Shown here: positions 18,336 through 26,770 of the stretch, one piece after another
How the letters are laid out: each line of letters opens with the position of its first letter
Position numbering within the stretch: the stretch's first letter is position 1
Origin: an uncultured Bacillota bacterium
Lineage (GTDB): Bacteria > Bacillota > Clostridia > Christensenellales > Pumilibacteraceae
Assembly: GCA_949294845.1 (NCBI GenBank)
Contig: CASFJH010000036.1
Coordinates: 1 to 64,000 of the forward strand
Reading direction: 5' to 3'
Length of the DNA stretch: 64,000 nucleotides
Notes under the pieces: model-generated
Told to the model about the DNA's origin: nothing
Databases searched by the model: none
What the model saw: the letters and a program-made list of their open reading frames with translations, nothing else
Translations under genes and position numbers: made by a program

Positions 18336-19604
18336 TCACTCCTTTTGCCCGACTTTGGCGTCGTCCGATCTGTCTATATATTCCACTCGCGCGCCGAACG
18401 CGCCGTCGCGCATGACCACTCTGACGCCGTCTCCTCCCCGCAATTCATTCACCCCGTCGACCGCATTTCCGTCGCGGTATACTTTTGCGTAACCTGTATT
18501 GAGTATCTTCAGCGGATTAACGCTTTCCGTCCTTACCGCCGTCATCTTAAGCGCGTTTTCCGCAGAGGTTACCTTATCTGCCGCCGCGACCGAAAGTCCG
18601 TTAGCCGCCGCCGACAGCGCGCCGAGAGCGCGGTTATAAAGCCGCCTTACGTTTTCGCCGCACCTGTCCGCGGCGCTTATAACGCTCAGCCGCACGGCGG
18701 CGTTTTTGCGCTCGGCCGCCTGCTCTATCCGTGACGCAAGCGAGGAAAGCGCTCCTGTCCGGCCGCGCAGCTTGCGGTTGACGGCGGCGTCGGCAGCCGC
18801 CATGGCGGCCGATATCCGTCTGGCGGCGACTTCGCCCGATTGGGCGACGATCGCCGCCGCAATGCTGGGCGTAGCCGCGCGTACCGTAGCGGCGAAATCG
18901 CACAGCGTATAGTCGGTTTCATGTCCGACCGCCGAGATTACGGGGATACGGCTCGACCCGACCGCACGGGCGACCGCTTCGGTATTAAACGGTGCCAGAT
19001 CGGTATTTGCTCCGCCGCCGCGCGCTACGACGATGGCGTCGACAGATATTTTTTCGTTGATTTCGTTTACCGCCGCCGCGATCATATCGGCAGCGTCGTC
19101 GCCCTGTACCTTGACCGGATAAACGACTATGCCGGCGCAGGCGCCGCGCGTCTTCATTACCGTAAAAAAGTCGTGCAGTACCGCTCCCGTCAGGCTGGTG
19201 ACCAGCGCCACGCGCCTTATTGCAGCCGGCAGAGGCGGCTTGTCCGAGAAAACGCCTTCCGCCTCCAGTCCGGCTTTGAGTCTGAGAAATTCGGCATACA
19301 GCAGGCTTTCGCCGTAAGGCTGTATGTCGCGGTAAACGAAATCCACGCGGCCGCTTCTGGCGTAAAAAGTCACCGTGCCGGTCAGCAGAACTTTCATGCC
19401 CACCTCGTGCTTTACGTTACTGTTATACCTCAGGCACCGGAGCGAACATTCTCCGTCTTTAAGAGTGAGAAAAGTAGTGCTCCCCGACACCGAACATTCG
19501 AAAATTTCACCGTAAACGGCTATATTGTGCAAGACAAGTTCGTCTTCAAATACGCCCTTTATATATCCGTTGAGCTGAGTTACCGAAATCGGATCTCTAG
19601 CCAA
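18336..19604 (-). CDS. xseA: exodeoxyribonuclease VII large subunit
   Basis: A 422-residue nuclease subunit that degrades single-stranded DNA. An N-terminal OB fold (about 1-105) is followed by the catalytic domain with VVARGGGANTDLAPFN and SAVGHETDYTLCDFAA, both highly conserved, then a long Ala-rich coiled coil (about 250-370). It overlaps folD by eight bases. Confidence 0.96.
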   Translation of the reverse strand: MARDPISVTQLNGYIKGVFEDELVLHNIAVYGEIFECSVSGSTTFLTLKDGECSLRCLRYNSNVKHEVGMKVLLTGTVTFYARSGRVDFVYRDIQPYGESLLYAEFLRLKAGLEAEGVFSDKPPLPAAIRRVALVTSLTGAVLHDFFTVMKTRGACAGIVVYPVKVQGDDAADMIAAAVNEINEKISVDAIVVARGGGANTDLAPFNTEAVARAVGSSRIPVISAVGHETDYTLCDFAATVRAATPSIAAAIVAQSGEVAARRISAAMAAADAAVNRKLRGRTGALSSLASRIEQAAERKNAAVRLSVISAADRCGENVRRLYNRALGALSAAANGLSVAAADKVTSAENALKMTAVRTESVNPLKILNTGYAKVYRDGNAVDGVNELRGGDGVRVVMRDGAFGARVEYIDRSDDAKVGQKE

Positions 19605-20439
19605 CCGAGGACGCCGCCTTTAAAGTGTTTTCCAGTAGCATGGTTATAGTCATGGGGCCGACTCCGCCGGGTACGGGCGTAATGTAACCGGCGATTTTTT
19701 CGGCTGAGGAGAATTCCACGTCGCCGTAAAGCCTACCTTCAAAGCGGTTCATGCCTACGTCTATGACTACCGCGCCCGCTTTGATCATATCTCCCGTAAC
19801 GAATTCCTTTCTGCCGATCGCAACCACCAGAATATCCGCGCTGCGCGTAAAATCCGCCAGATTGCGCGTCTTTGAATGGCAGACGGTAACGGTCGCGTCG
19901 TGCTTAAGAAGCATAAGCGCTACGGGCTTGCCTACAATATTGCTGCGGCCGACTACTACGGCGTGTTTGCCGGCTATATCTGTACCGGTGCTTTTTATCA
20001 GTTCGATGATGCCCAAGGGCGTACAGGCCGAAAGGCATTTTTCGCCCAGCATGAGCTTGCCGGCATTTACCGCGTGAAATCCGTCGACGTCCTTTTCGGG
20101 CGAAATCAGCGACAGCGCCTTAAGCTCGTCGAGATGCTTAGGAAGCGGCAGCTGAACGAGTATGCCGTGAACCGAAGGGTCGGCGTTGAGCGTCACTATC
20201 AGTTCGTCCAGTTCGGCCTGGGACACGTCGTGAGGCAGATAGTACGCGAATGACTTTATTCCGGTAAATTCGCAGGCGGCTATCTTGTTTTTAACATAGA
20301 CTTTGCTCGCCGGATCCTCTCCCGCCAATACCACTGCCAGCCCGGGTACGATGCCGGACGCCTTGAGCGCGGTCACACGGTCTCTTATCCCGAGCCGCAG
20401 CTTATCTGAAAGCGCTTTCCCGTCAATTATCTTCGCCAT
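19597..20439 (-). CDS. folD: bifunctional methylene-THF dehydrogenase / methenyl-THF cyclohydrolase
   Basis: A 280-residue FolD of normal length, interconverting one-carbon folates. It has the substrate-binding YVKNKIAACE lysine motif near residue 52, GILVQLPLP, the Rossmann VVGRSNIVGKPVA and the C-terminal TPVPGGVGPMT. The frame runs further upstream, but ATG 20439 is preceded by GGAGGAG inside the end of nusB and fits the family start MAKIIDGK. Confidence 0.96.
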   Translation of the reverse strand: MAKIIDGKALSDKLRLGIRDRVTALKASGIVPGLAVVLAGEDPASKVYVKNKIAACEFTGIKSFAYYLPHDVSQAELDELIVTLNADPSVHGILVQLPLPKHLDELKALSLISPEKDVDGFHAVNAGKLMLGEKCLSACTPLGIIELIKSTGTDIAGKHAVVVGRSNIVGKPVALMLLKHDATVTVCHSKTRNLADFTRSADILVVAIGRKEFVTGDMIKAGAVVIDVGMNRFEGRLYGDVEFSSAEKIAGYITPVPGGVGPMTITMLLENTLKAASSVG

Positions 20440-20887
20440 TGCTTTCGTCTCCTCCGTCGTTCTCGTCCTTGCCGAACGTTTCGCGCTCGGCAAGCAGTTC
20501 TTCCTTATTCGCCATAAACGACGCGAGCACGCCGTTGATAAACGCCGCACTTCTGTCGGTGGAATATATCTTGGCTATCTCGACCGCTTCGTTGACCGCA
20601 GCCTTGTCGGGAACGTCGGTAAAGAGAATTTCTGCCGCGGCGAGCAGAATGATCGCGCAGTCCACTTTGTAAATACGGTCGAAAGCAAACCCTTTTGAAA
20701 AGCGTTCCACCGCCGCCCGTAAAAAAGCGAAATCGCCGTCGACGGCATCGACGACGTTTAGTATATACTGTATTTCCTCTTCCGCGTGCTGCTGAAAAAG
20801 CTCTTCCTCGGTGGCGCCGGCCTCGCCGGTCACCAGTTTGCCGTAAATTATTTTGAACGCGTCCTCTCTTGCCGATCTCCTGCTCAT
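20423..20887 (-). CDS. nusB: transcription antitermination factor NusB
   Basis: A 154-residue all-helical NusB, part of the rRNA antitermination complex with S10. It starts with SRRSAREDAFKIIY, has the central FDRIYKVDCAIILLAAAE and ends VNEAVEIAKIYSTDRSAAFINGVL, all characteristic. The acidic C-terminal tail overlaps the folD start. A terminator hairpin lies between it and the upstream Asp23 gene. Confidence 0.95.
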   Translation of the reverse strand: MSRRSAREDAFKIIYGKLVTGEAGATEEELFQQHAEEEIQYILNVVDAVDGDFAFLRAAVERFSKGFAFDRIYKVDCAIILLAAAEILFTDVPDKAAVNEAVEIAKIYSTDRSAAFINGVLASFMANKEELLAERETFGKDENDGGDESNGEDN

Positions 20888-20900
20888 AAGTCCTCTCTCG

Positions 20901-20932
20901 AAAAAACCCGCAGATCGGGTTTTCCGATCTGC
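20901..20932 (-). terminator. terminator after the second asp23 gene
   Basis: GCAGATCGG and CCGATCTGC form a 9-bp stem (20910-20918 with 20924-20932), followed on the minus strand by TTTTTT. It lies between the Asp23 gene and nusB. No promoter was found before nusB, so nusB may be reached by read-through, making this a partial attenuator. Confidence 0.8.
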
Positions 20933-20939
20933 AGATTTT

Positions 20940-21257
20940 TCAGTTCTCGTCGAAAGTAACGCCCATTATATTGACGTTGACCACGCCGACTTTATAGTTT
21001 GTCATCGATTCGACGCTGCGCTTAATATTCTCCTGCACGCGGAACGCAACTTCCGCGCAGCTGGAGCCGAACGAAACGTCTATATACACGTCTACGTTTA
21101 TAGTATCGCCGACCTGTTCCGTCCGCAGCCCTTTGCCGGCAAGGGACACAACGCCGCTTATCTCCTGCGCCGCAAGCGCTATTATAGACATCACTACGTT
21201 GTGACCGTATGTGACGTTTCCCGAAGAGTTGAGATTGTAACGGGATTTAAGCGGCAT
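20940..21257 (-). CDS. Asp23/Gls24 family protein (YqhY-like)
   Basis: A 105-residue Asp23-domain protein, paralogous to the one at 11421-11771, sharing the pattern VVMSIIALAAQEISGVVSLAGKG and NVDVYIDVSFGSSCAEVAFRVQENIKRSVESMTNYKVGVVNV in broken form. Its place just upstream of nusB is the YqhY position in Bacillus, where it is linked to lipid metabolism. The start has CGGAG six bases upstream. Confidence 0.88.
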   Translation of the reverse strand: MPLKSRYNLNSSGNVTYGHNVVMSIIALAAQEISGVVSLAGKGLRTEQVGDTINVDVYIDVSFGSSCAEVAFRVQENIKRSVESMTNYKVGVVNVNIMGVTFDEN

Positions 21258-21306
21258 CGTGTGCTCCGTGCTTCGTTAGTCAGCTGTTATAAACCTCTGC
21301 TTTAGT

Positions 21307-21335
21307 ATTATAACATATCTTTTGTAAAATTACAA
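21307..21335 (-). promoter_or_regulatory. promoter of the second asp23 gene (and downstream genes)
   Basis: Minus-strand -35 TTGTAA (21330-21335), 17-base spacer, -10 TATAAT (21307-21312). It lies immediately after the spoIIIAH stop and gives the vegetative genes a start independent of the sporulation operon. Confidence 0.85.
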
Positions 21336-21348
21336 TTGATTTGACGGA

Positions 21349-21831
21349 CTATTCGACCGGAATTATTCTGACGTCGTTTGCCGTTTTATCCGTCTCGCTC
21401 ACCACGATTTCGAGAATCTGGGCTGCCTCGTCGGCTGTAAGCTCGGGCGATTTTACTATAACGTTGATATTTTCGGTCGTATTGGTCACTACCGCGTCCT
21501 CGAATCCCAGCGACTTGATAAGCCCCTCTATGACCAGTTCGGTCTCCATATTGCGCGTAAGCTCGAGCTTTGCGGCTTCGGCGTCGGCAATCGCTTCGGC
21601 GGACGACGCCTCGTTGGCTATTATTGCGTCGTAATACAGCATCGACTGGTCGCGCGTAGTCTGTCTGTCGGCACGGTAGGTTTCAAAAAAGCTCCCGTAC
21701 ATGGTTACGTTGTCGCTTCCGGCGTCCGCATTATCCGACGCGCGGTTAAGAAAAATGTTGAGACACGCCGCAGCCGCGAGCAGCGCTACCATACCGACAA
21801 GCACAAAAATTTTCTTCTTCTTACTTAACAT
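21349..21831 (-). CDS. spoIIIAH: stage III sporulation protein AH
   Basis: A 160-residue protein with an N-terminal membrane segment (about 8-28) and an extracytoplasmic domain. SpoIIIAH of the mother cell forms the intermembrane channel with forespore SpoIIQ. The C-terminal EScJ/PrgK-like ring-building fold fits GLIKSLGFEDAVVTNTTENI. It is the last gene of the operon, 18 bases after spoIIIAG, with its own ribosome binding site. Confidence 0.9.
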   Translation of the reverse strand: MLSKKKKIFVLVGMVALLAAAACLNIFLNRASDNADAGSDNVTMYGSFFETYRADRQTTRDQSMLYYDAIIANEASSAEAIADAEAAKLELTRNMETELVIEGLIKSLGFEDAVVTNTTENINVIVKSPELTADEAAQILEIVVSETDKTANDVRIIPVE

Positions 21832-21849
21832 AGATATTCTCCTTTTAAT

Positions 21850-22353
21850 TTATTTTTGCTTTTCCATAGGATAAACGCATATATTCTCCGGCGTAAGATC
21901 AAGCAACACCGAGACGGCGTTTATTACGTCCAACTTAATCTTAACATTGTCTCCTCCTTCACAGATTATTATCGCCCCAAGCGCCTTGGGATAGATTTCT
22001 TTAAGTACTATCGGCCCCGATCCGTCCGGACCGGTAACAATCTGCGGCGTGGACGTCGAAGAACCCGTTCCCGACGACGAAACGTAAGCGATAACCGCCT
22101 CAACGCCCGACTCCCAGCGTATTATTACCTTCGCTTTGCCGGCGCCTTTCAGCGCCGAAACCGTTTCGGTCAGCTCGCGCTGCATCCGGTCGCAGTAGTT
22201 CTCGCCGGAAGCCGTTTCGGTATCGTCGTCGCCGCGGTCGGGCAAAAGAGTGCTTATATAAACCGCAAGCATGACTACCACGGCGATAACGGCGAGAATT
22301 ATCTCGAAGTGCTTTACGCTCTTTATTTTCTCGATTACGCCTTTTACGCTCAT
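21850..22353 (-). CDS. spoIIIAG: stage III sporulation protein AG
   Basis: A 167-residue protein with one membrane segment (about 17-34) and a soluble domain containing MQRELTETVSALKGAGKAKV, which matches the SpoIIIAG ring-forming domain. In Bacillus this protein makes the large ring of the feeding-tube channel. It overlaps spoIIIAF by four bases. Confidence 0.9.
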   Translation of the reverse strand: MSVKGVIEKIKSVKHFEIILAVIAVVVMLAVYISTLLPDRGDDDTETASGENYCDRMQRELTETVSALKGAGKAKVIIRWESGVEAVIAYVSSSGTGSSTSTPQIVTGPDGSGPIVLKEIYPKALGAIIICEGGDNVKIKLDVINAVSVLLDLTPENICVYPMEKQK

Positions 22354-22814
22354 ATTACCGTAATCCTGTCCTCTTCCACGTCAAGATACTGCGCCGCCAA
22401 CGCCCTCACCGAGTCATAATTATGTATATGCTCGTTTTCGCCCTGTATACCGTTTTCGGACAAAATTATGACCGCTCTTTCCACCGTGATTTCAACGTCC
22501 GCTTTGCCGGTTATTTCGACGTCGGCGGAAATGCCCTGCTCGGCCAGAGCGCGCTCGAGCGCGCGCTCCAAAACGCCTATCTTAAGATCGGACGCATAAT
22601 CGATAAATTCGTCGTCGGTTATATCGGCGCTGATGTCGAACTCGCCCGTTTCTATCAGTTTGGGCAGCGGAGTGATCACGACAAGCACCGTTATCGTGGC
22701 GAAAACCGACCTTATAAAGCTTTTCAGCCTGCTTTTTGTCAGCATAAGATCGACTACGGTGCCGGCAAGTACTATGCCGAGAACCGAAAGCACCCAACCT
22801 GCGATCGCGCTCAT
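22350..22814 (-). CDS. spoIIIAF: stage III sporulation protein AF
   Basis: A 154-residue protein with two N-terminal membrane helices (about 6-24 and 34-52) and a soluble ring-building domain. The order, size and topology match SpoIIIAF. It overlaps both neighbours by four bases, which points to coupled translation in the channel operon. Confidence 0.88.
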   Translation of the reverse strand: MSAIAGWVLSVLGIVLAGTVVDLMLTKSRLKSFIRSVFATITVLVVITPLPKLIETGEFDISADITDDEFIDYASDLKIGVLERALERALAEQGISADVEITGKADVEITVERAVIILSENGIQGENEHIHNYDSVRALAAQYLDVEEDRITVI

Positions 22815-23980
22815 AACGCTATATTCCCCGTTGATATCACAAGCAGCAGCAGTATGAAGTAGAGAAACGCAAGCCCGATGATTATCGCCGCCAGCGTTCC
22901 CACGCTTTTTGACAGGCCGCCGAGCAGCTCCGACACGCGCGAATTGCCTAGCGGCTCCACGACCGCCGCCGCCAGTTTGAGCGACAGGCCGAGAACCGCC
23001 AGATTGATCACGAACGGCGCCGCCGTCGCAATCAGTATAACCACCGCCGTAAGCCCCACCGAATTCTTTATAAGCACGCTGCCCGCCATGACGGTATTAA
23101 ATCCTTCCGATAGGTATCCGCCTATTATAGGCACATATTTGCTCAGCGCGAATTTCGTCGTACGCACGGTTATGCCGTCGTACACCGAAGCGGTTATGCC
23201 CTGCACGGACAAAAACGCTATATACAGGAAGAACGCCGTAGAAAGCAGCCATTTGCACGCCGACATGAAAAATCCGCTCATATTGCGCAGATTACCCGAG
23301 CCGGTAAGATTTCCCACTGCCGTAAACGCCGTCGAAAATATAAACGCCGGCAGCGCAGCCGCAGATACGAGAGTTATTATCCCGGAAGTGAGTATTAGCA
23401 CGCCCGGCTGATAGACTCCGGCGGAAGCTCCGGCTCCGGCGGCTGTCATCAGGGTGAGAAGGACGGGAAAAAAAGCTTCGGACTGTTTCCTTATATCGGT
23501 TATTATCTCCGCCGCCGCGCCTATGACCTGAGTAAACTGCGACAGCAGCAGAACCAGAATTATTCCCACGCACGCCAGATGCACTATCTCCGATACCGAT
23601 TCGGACGCAAAGCCGCCTTTTACCGAGTCTATCAGCGACGAGGCCACCGCTACCGCCGTTACCGCCAGCATAAGCGGCAGAAACTTAAGCGCCGAAGCTT
23701 TCAGCGCCTCCAGCATATACCTGAACAGCGTGCCGTATTCTATAGCTGCGTCGCCCGAAACCGCATTTTTTATATAATCTCTTACTGACGAAAAGCCAAG
23801 CAGCTCAGCCGCGTCCACGTCCATTTCGGAGGCGTACTGCTCTATCGCGGAAAGATCGATACTGTCCGCCACGTCGTTTATGCCGGACGACAGATCGTCG
23901 CTGTCCGCGGCTGCAAACGCGGAGCCGGGCATCAAACAGACAATGATGAGCAGCAGTAATGCGACGGCCGCTTTTTTCAT
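22811..23980 (-). CDS. spoIIIAE: stage III sporulation protein AE
   Basis: A 389-residue polytopic membrane protein with an N-terminal signal-like segment (about 5-24) and about seven further hydrophobic segments. LSKYVPIIGGYLSEGFNTVM is typical of the family. SpoIIIAE is the large membrane component of the SpoIIIA channel. It overlaps spoIIIAD and spoIIIAF by four bases each. Confidence 0.93.
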   Translation of the reverse strand: MKKAAVALLLLIIVCLMPGSAFAAADSDDLSSGINDVADSIDLSAIEQYASEMDVDAAELLGFSSVRDYIKNAVSGDAAIEYGTLFRYMLEALKASALKFLPLMLAVTAVAVASSLIDSVKGGFASESVSEIVHLACVGIILVLLLSQFTQVIGAAAEIITDIRKQSEAFFPVLLTLMTAAGAGASAGVYQPGVLILTSGIITLVSAAALPAFIFSTAFTAVGNLTGSGNLRNMSGFFMSACKWLLSTAFFLYIAFLSVQGITASVYDGITVRTTKFALSKYVPIIGGYLSEGFNTVMAGSVLIKNSVGLTAVVILIATAAPFVINLAVLGLSLKLAAAVVEPLGNSRVSELLGGLSKSVGTLAAIIIGLAFLYFILLLLVISTGNIAL

Positions 23981-24363
23981 TGCAGTAACCCGGCTATTAT
24001 GTCAAAAAGTTTTACCACTACAGGCAGCGCGAGCCCCATGATAACTATCTTGCCTCCGAGAACGACTTTATCCGCGAGCGATCTGGAGCCGGTATCCTCT
24101 ATCAGTCCGGCGGCAAAATCGGTCACATATCCGATCCCTATTATTTTTACCAGCAGCGAGAATATTCCGCCGTCAATCCCGGCCTTGTTCATCAGCTCTC
24201 CGAACGCCGAAAAAATACCGGCCAGTCGGTCGAGCACCATAAGTAATATGATTATTCCGCCGGCGACCGAAACCGCTACGGCCATGTCGGCGCGCGTCTC
24301 GCGCAGAATAAGCGCGCATACGGCGGTGATTATTCCGGCCGCCGCAATCTTCACTATATCCAT
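23977..24363 (-). CDS. spoIIIAD: stage III sporulation protein AD
   Basis: A 128-residue membrane protein with about four hydrophobic segments, including IIGIGYVTDFAAGLIEDTG, conserved in SpoIIIAD. It resembles SpoIIIAC twice over and is thought to form the export-gate-like core. It shares a base with the spoIIIAC stop. Confidence 0.92.
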   Translation of the reverse strand: MDIVKIAAAGIITAVCALILRETRADMAVAVSVAGGIIILLMVLDRLAGIFSAFGELMNKAGIDGGIFSLLVKIIGIGYVTDFAAGLIEDTGSRSLADKVVLGGKIVIMGLALPVVVKLFDIIAGLLQ

Positions 24364-24566
24364 CAGTATAGACCGAATATCGTTTTAAGCGTGTCAAAAA
24401 GCTGCGCTATGAGATCGACCACCATCAGCAGCACTATGACAAGTCCTGCCAGTGTGGTGAGCGTCGCAATCTCTTCCTTATCGGCTTTTTTCAATACCTG
24501 ATTGATTATTGCCGTCAGCAAACCTATCGCCGCTATTTTGAAAATAAGATCGATCCCCATAAACAC
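24363..24566 (-). CDS. spoIIIAC: stage III sporulation protein AC
   Basis: A 67-residue protein with two transmembrane helices. LIFKIAAIGLLTAIINQVLKKADKEE is the family hallmark in broken form. It lies three bases after spoIIIAB in the conserved order AA-AB-AC-AD. Confidence 0.93.
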   Translation of the reverse strand: MFMGIDLIFKIAAIGLLTAIINQVLKKADKEEIATLTTLAGLVIVLLMVVDLIAQLFDTLKTIFGLY

Positions 24567-24569
24567 CTC

Positions 24570-25049
24570 TTACAACAGCAGGATTCCCAAGCCTATGCCG
24601 CCGAGCAGACCGAGTTTAACGGCCGTAACGCCGTACTTAAGATACTTTCTTTCGGCGGCGCGGAAGCGTTCATCCGCGTCGGATTCCGCCGCCTTCAGCT
24701 CGGCTATCTGCGTCTCCGCATCCACGCGGCCTATGGAAAACAGCGTGCTCTTTACCGTTTCGAGTTCCTCGCGGCTCAGGTATCCGCCCGAAAGCCGCGC
24801 AACGCCGCTTTTAAGCCCGTCGGCATATTCCGAAAGGTGCTTTTTAAAGAGAGCGTCCGCGGTTTCGAATCCGCCCGTAAGCGTCATTATGTCTGTCCGC
24901 CGGAAGCCGAGATCAGAGCCGACGTACCGAAGAAACCGCCTGTACTCGCCGAAATACCGCCTGCGCTCCGCCAGATATCTGCGGTACAGGTCGCCTGCAA
25001 AAGCTCCGACGGCCGTCGACAGCAAAAAAAGCAGCAGTCTCACGCCCAT
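24570..25049 (-). CDS. spoIIIAB: stage III sporulation protein AB
   Basis: A 159-residue protein with an N-terminal membrane segment, a helical soluble part rich in Arg and Glu, and a C-terminal hydrophobic end (KLGLLGGIGLGILLL). The size and topology match SpoIIIAB, related to type II/IV secretion GspF proteins. It shares one base with spoIIIAA. Confidence 0.9.
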   Translation of the reverse strand: MGVRLLLFLLSTAVGAFAGDLYRRYLAERRRYFGEYRRFLRYVGSDLGFRRTDIMTLTGGFETADALFKKHLSEYADGLKSGVARLSGGYLSREELETVKSTLFSIGRVDAETQIAELKAAESDADERFRAAERKYLKYGVTAVKLGLLGGIGLGILLL

Positions 25050-25942
25050 TACATCAGCGGCCTCAGATCGGCGTCGTACACTCCCGACAGCCGTCCCACT
25101 CCCTCCAGCACGGCGTAGCGCTCGAACAGTCTGTTGTCGACTATACGGGATATGCCCGGCTTATTGACAACGTCCTTTATATCCGCCGAGTGTATGCTGG
25201 CTATCAGCCTGACTCCCGACAGTACGGCCTCTTCGGCCGCCGCAAAATCCTCGCACGACAGCTCGTCCGTGATTATGACGTCGGGGCGCAGACTTCTTAT
25301 GCCGCAGCCGAAAGCATAGCTTTTGGGACAGCCGCTAAGCACGTCGCTGTTCAGTCCGACGTCAAGCTGCGGTACGCCGTTGTGCGCCGCGGCTATTTCT
25401 GCGCGTTCGTCCGCAACGAGCACGTTAAACTGCTTTTGCGAGATTGCCGCGGCAATGTCCCTTAAATATGTGGTCTTGCCGCAGCCGGGCGGAGACACGA
25501 TAAGCGTATTTCTGACGCCGCCGTCGGCTATGAACGGAATAAGTCCGTCCGCGCAGCCTTTTACCTCGTGCGGTATACGGATATTGACGGAACTGAAATT
25601 TTTAAGCGTTTTTACCCTGCCGCCGTCCGTTACCGCCGTACCGGCTATCCCTATGCGAACTCCGCCCGATACCGTAATGAACCCTCCGGCAATAGTATCG
25701 TAGACCGCGTACAGTGAAAAATCCGACGCGCGCACTATCACGTCCTGTATCGCCGATACGTCGACCGTCACCGCGCCGTCGCAGTCGCGCCCTATGCCGG
25801 AGCGGCCGAGATAATAGTATCTGCCGTCGTAATTGACGGTCACAGGCCGACCGGCGCGCAGCCTTATTTCGTAAAGCCTAGAAATATCCAGACGGCTGCG
25901 TATGATCTTTATTATGTATTCAGGCAGGAATTTTTCTATCAT
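25049..25942 (-). CDS. spoIIIAA: stage III sporulation protein AA, secretion-type ATPase
   Basis: A 297-residue ATPase of the SpoIIIA channel, similar to type II/IV secretion ATPases. Walker A SPPGCGKTT is at 150-158, VADERAEI follows, and RPDVIITDELS is the Walker B region. It starts at ATG 25942 with a weak AAGG upstream, one base after the stop of a 33-codon ORF. It opens a tight eight-gene operon whose genes overlap or nearly touch. Confidence 0.95.
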   Translation of the reverse strand: MIEKFLPEYIIKIIRSRLDISRLYEIRLRAGRPVTVNYDGRYYYLGRSGIGRDCDGAVTVDVSAIQDVIVRASDFSLYAVYDTIAGGFITVSGGVRIGIAGTAVTDGGRVKTLKNFSSVNIRIPHEVKGCADGLIPFIADGGVRNTLIVSPPGCGKTTYLRDIAAAISQKQFNVLVADERAEIAAAHNGVPQLDVGLNSDVLSGCPKSYAFGCGIRSLRPDVIITDELSCEDFAAAEEAVLSGVRLIASIHSADIKDVVNKPGISRIVDNRLFERYAVLEGVGRLSGVYDADLRPLM

Positions 25943-25943
25943 A

Positions 25944-26045
25944 CTACCTTATGTGTATTGCCTGTCCCGTTCCGATATGCGTAATTGACGGCAAAAAACT
26001 TTTAAAGGCGCTCTTTATAAAACCGGTCACGCGCTCCGTCCGCAT
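25944..26045 (-). CDS. possible 33-residue coupled leader ORF before spoIIIAA
   Basis: An ATG at 26045 is preceded by GGAG eight bases upstream. The frame ends TAG one base before the spoIIIAA ATG (TAGTATG), a geometry typical of translational coupling. The peptide begins MRTERVTGFIKSAFKS and is basic and amphipathic. It is not recognised. The frame can be extended to an ATG giving 49 residues, without a ribosome binding site. It may be chance. Confidence 0.35.
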   Translation of the reverse strand: MRTERVTGFIKSAFKSFLPSITHIGTGQAIHIR

Positions 26046-26131
26046 ACTCTTTACTCCATAGGCGGTATGCCCGTTCCGCAGCGACGGCTTCATGCGGCGT
26101 AAAAAACAAGCGCTTTACCGCATCGGGAAAT

Positions 26132-26161
26132 AAAAAAAGCCCGGCGAGCATATCGCCGGGC
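26132..26161 (-). terminator. rho-independent terminator of efp
   Basis: GCCCGGCGA and TCGCCGGGC form a 9-bp GC-rich stem (26139-26147 with 26153-26161), followed on the minus strand by TTTTTTTA. It lies about 28 bases after the efp stop and insulates the sporulation operon. Confidence 0.93.
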
Positions 26162-26188
26162 ATTAAACACAAAAATTTCAAAAGGCGC

Positions 26189-26761
26189 TTACTTGACGCG
26201 CTCCATATATGTGCCGGTACGCGTGTCGACGCGTATTTTTTCTCCGTTATTGATAAAGAGCGGAACCATTATATTATATCCGGTTTCCAGCTTGGCGGGT
26301 TTGTTGCCGGCCTTGGAGGTATCTCCCTGTATACCCGGTTCGGTCTCGACAATCTCGAGTTCGACAAAGTTAGGCGGCTCTACCGAAAAAGCTCTGCCCT
26401 TGTACATCTGAACGTTGACAGTCATCTCCTCTTTGACGAAGCGCATGGCGTCCTCGACTATCTCGTAATTGAGCGGAACCATCTCGTAGGTTTCGAGGTC
26501 CATAAAATAATAGAGATCGCCGTCGTTATAAGAGTACTGCATTTCTTTGCGCTCGATATGGGCGGTCGAATACTTGTCCGACGGGTTAAATGTCTGCTCG
26601 AGCACCTGTCCGGTCTCGAGATTTTTGAGCTTAGCTCTGACAAAAGCCGCGCCTTTACCCGGTTTTACATGCTGAAAATCGACTATTACATATATCTTGC
26701 CGTCGATCTCGACCGTAACCCCTTTTCGGAAATCACCGGCCATTAAAGTTTCTGCTGCCAT
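26189..26761 (-). CDS. efp: translation elongation factor P
   Basis: A 190-residue EF-P of three beta-barrel domains that rescues ribosomes stalled at polyproline. The tip loop [12 protein letters not shown] places the modifiable lysine at K36. The C-terminal [25 protein letters not shown] is canonical in broken form. The start has AGGAGG five bases before ATG. A Xaa-Pro peptidase lies immediately upstream, the common Firmicute pairing. The N-terminus is about six residues longer than usual; the inner ATG is less well placed. Confidence 0.96.
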   Translation of the reverse strand: MAAETLMAGDFRKGVTVEIDGKIYVIVDFQHVKPGKGAAFVRAKLKNLETGQVLEQTFNPSDKYSTAHIERKEMQYSYNDGDLYYFMDLETYEMVPLNYEIVEDAMRFVKEEMTVNVQMYKGRAFSVEPPNFVELEIVETEPGIQGDTSKAGNKPAKLETGYNIMVPLFINNGEKIRVDTRTGTYMERVK

Positions 26762-26770
26762 AAAATCCTC

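Noticed and set aside
25950-25985. SigE-like promoter for spoIIIAA (GCATATC, 14 bases, AATACACA)
   Set aside because: The -10 matches only partly and lies about ten bases from the start codon, leaving no room for a leader. A SigE site is expected but should be further upstream.
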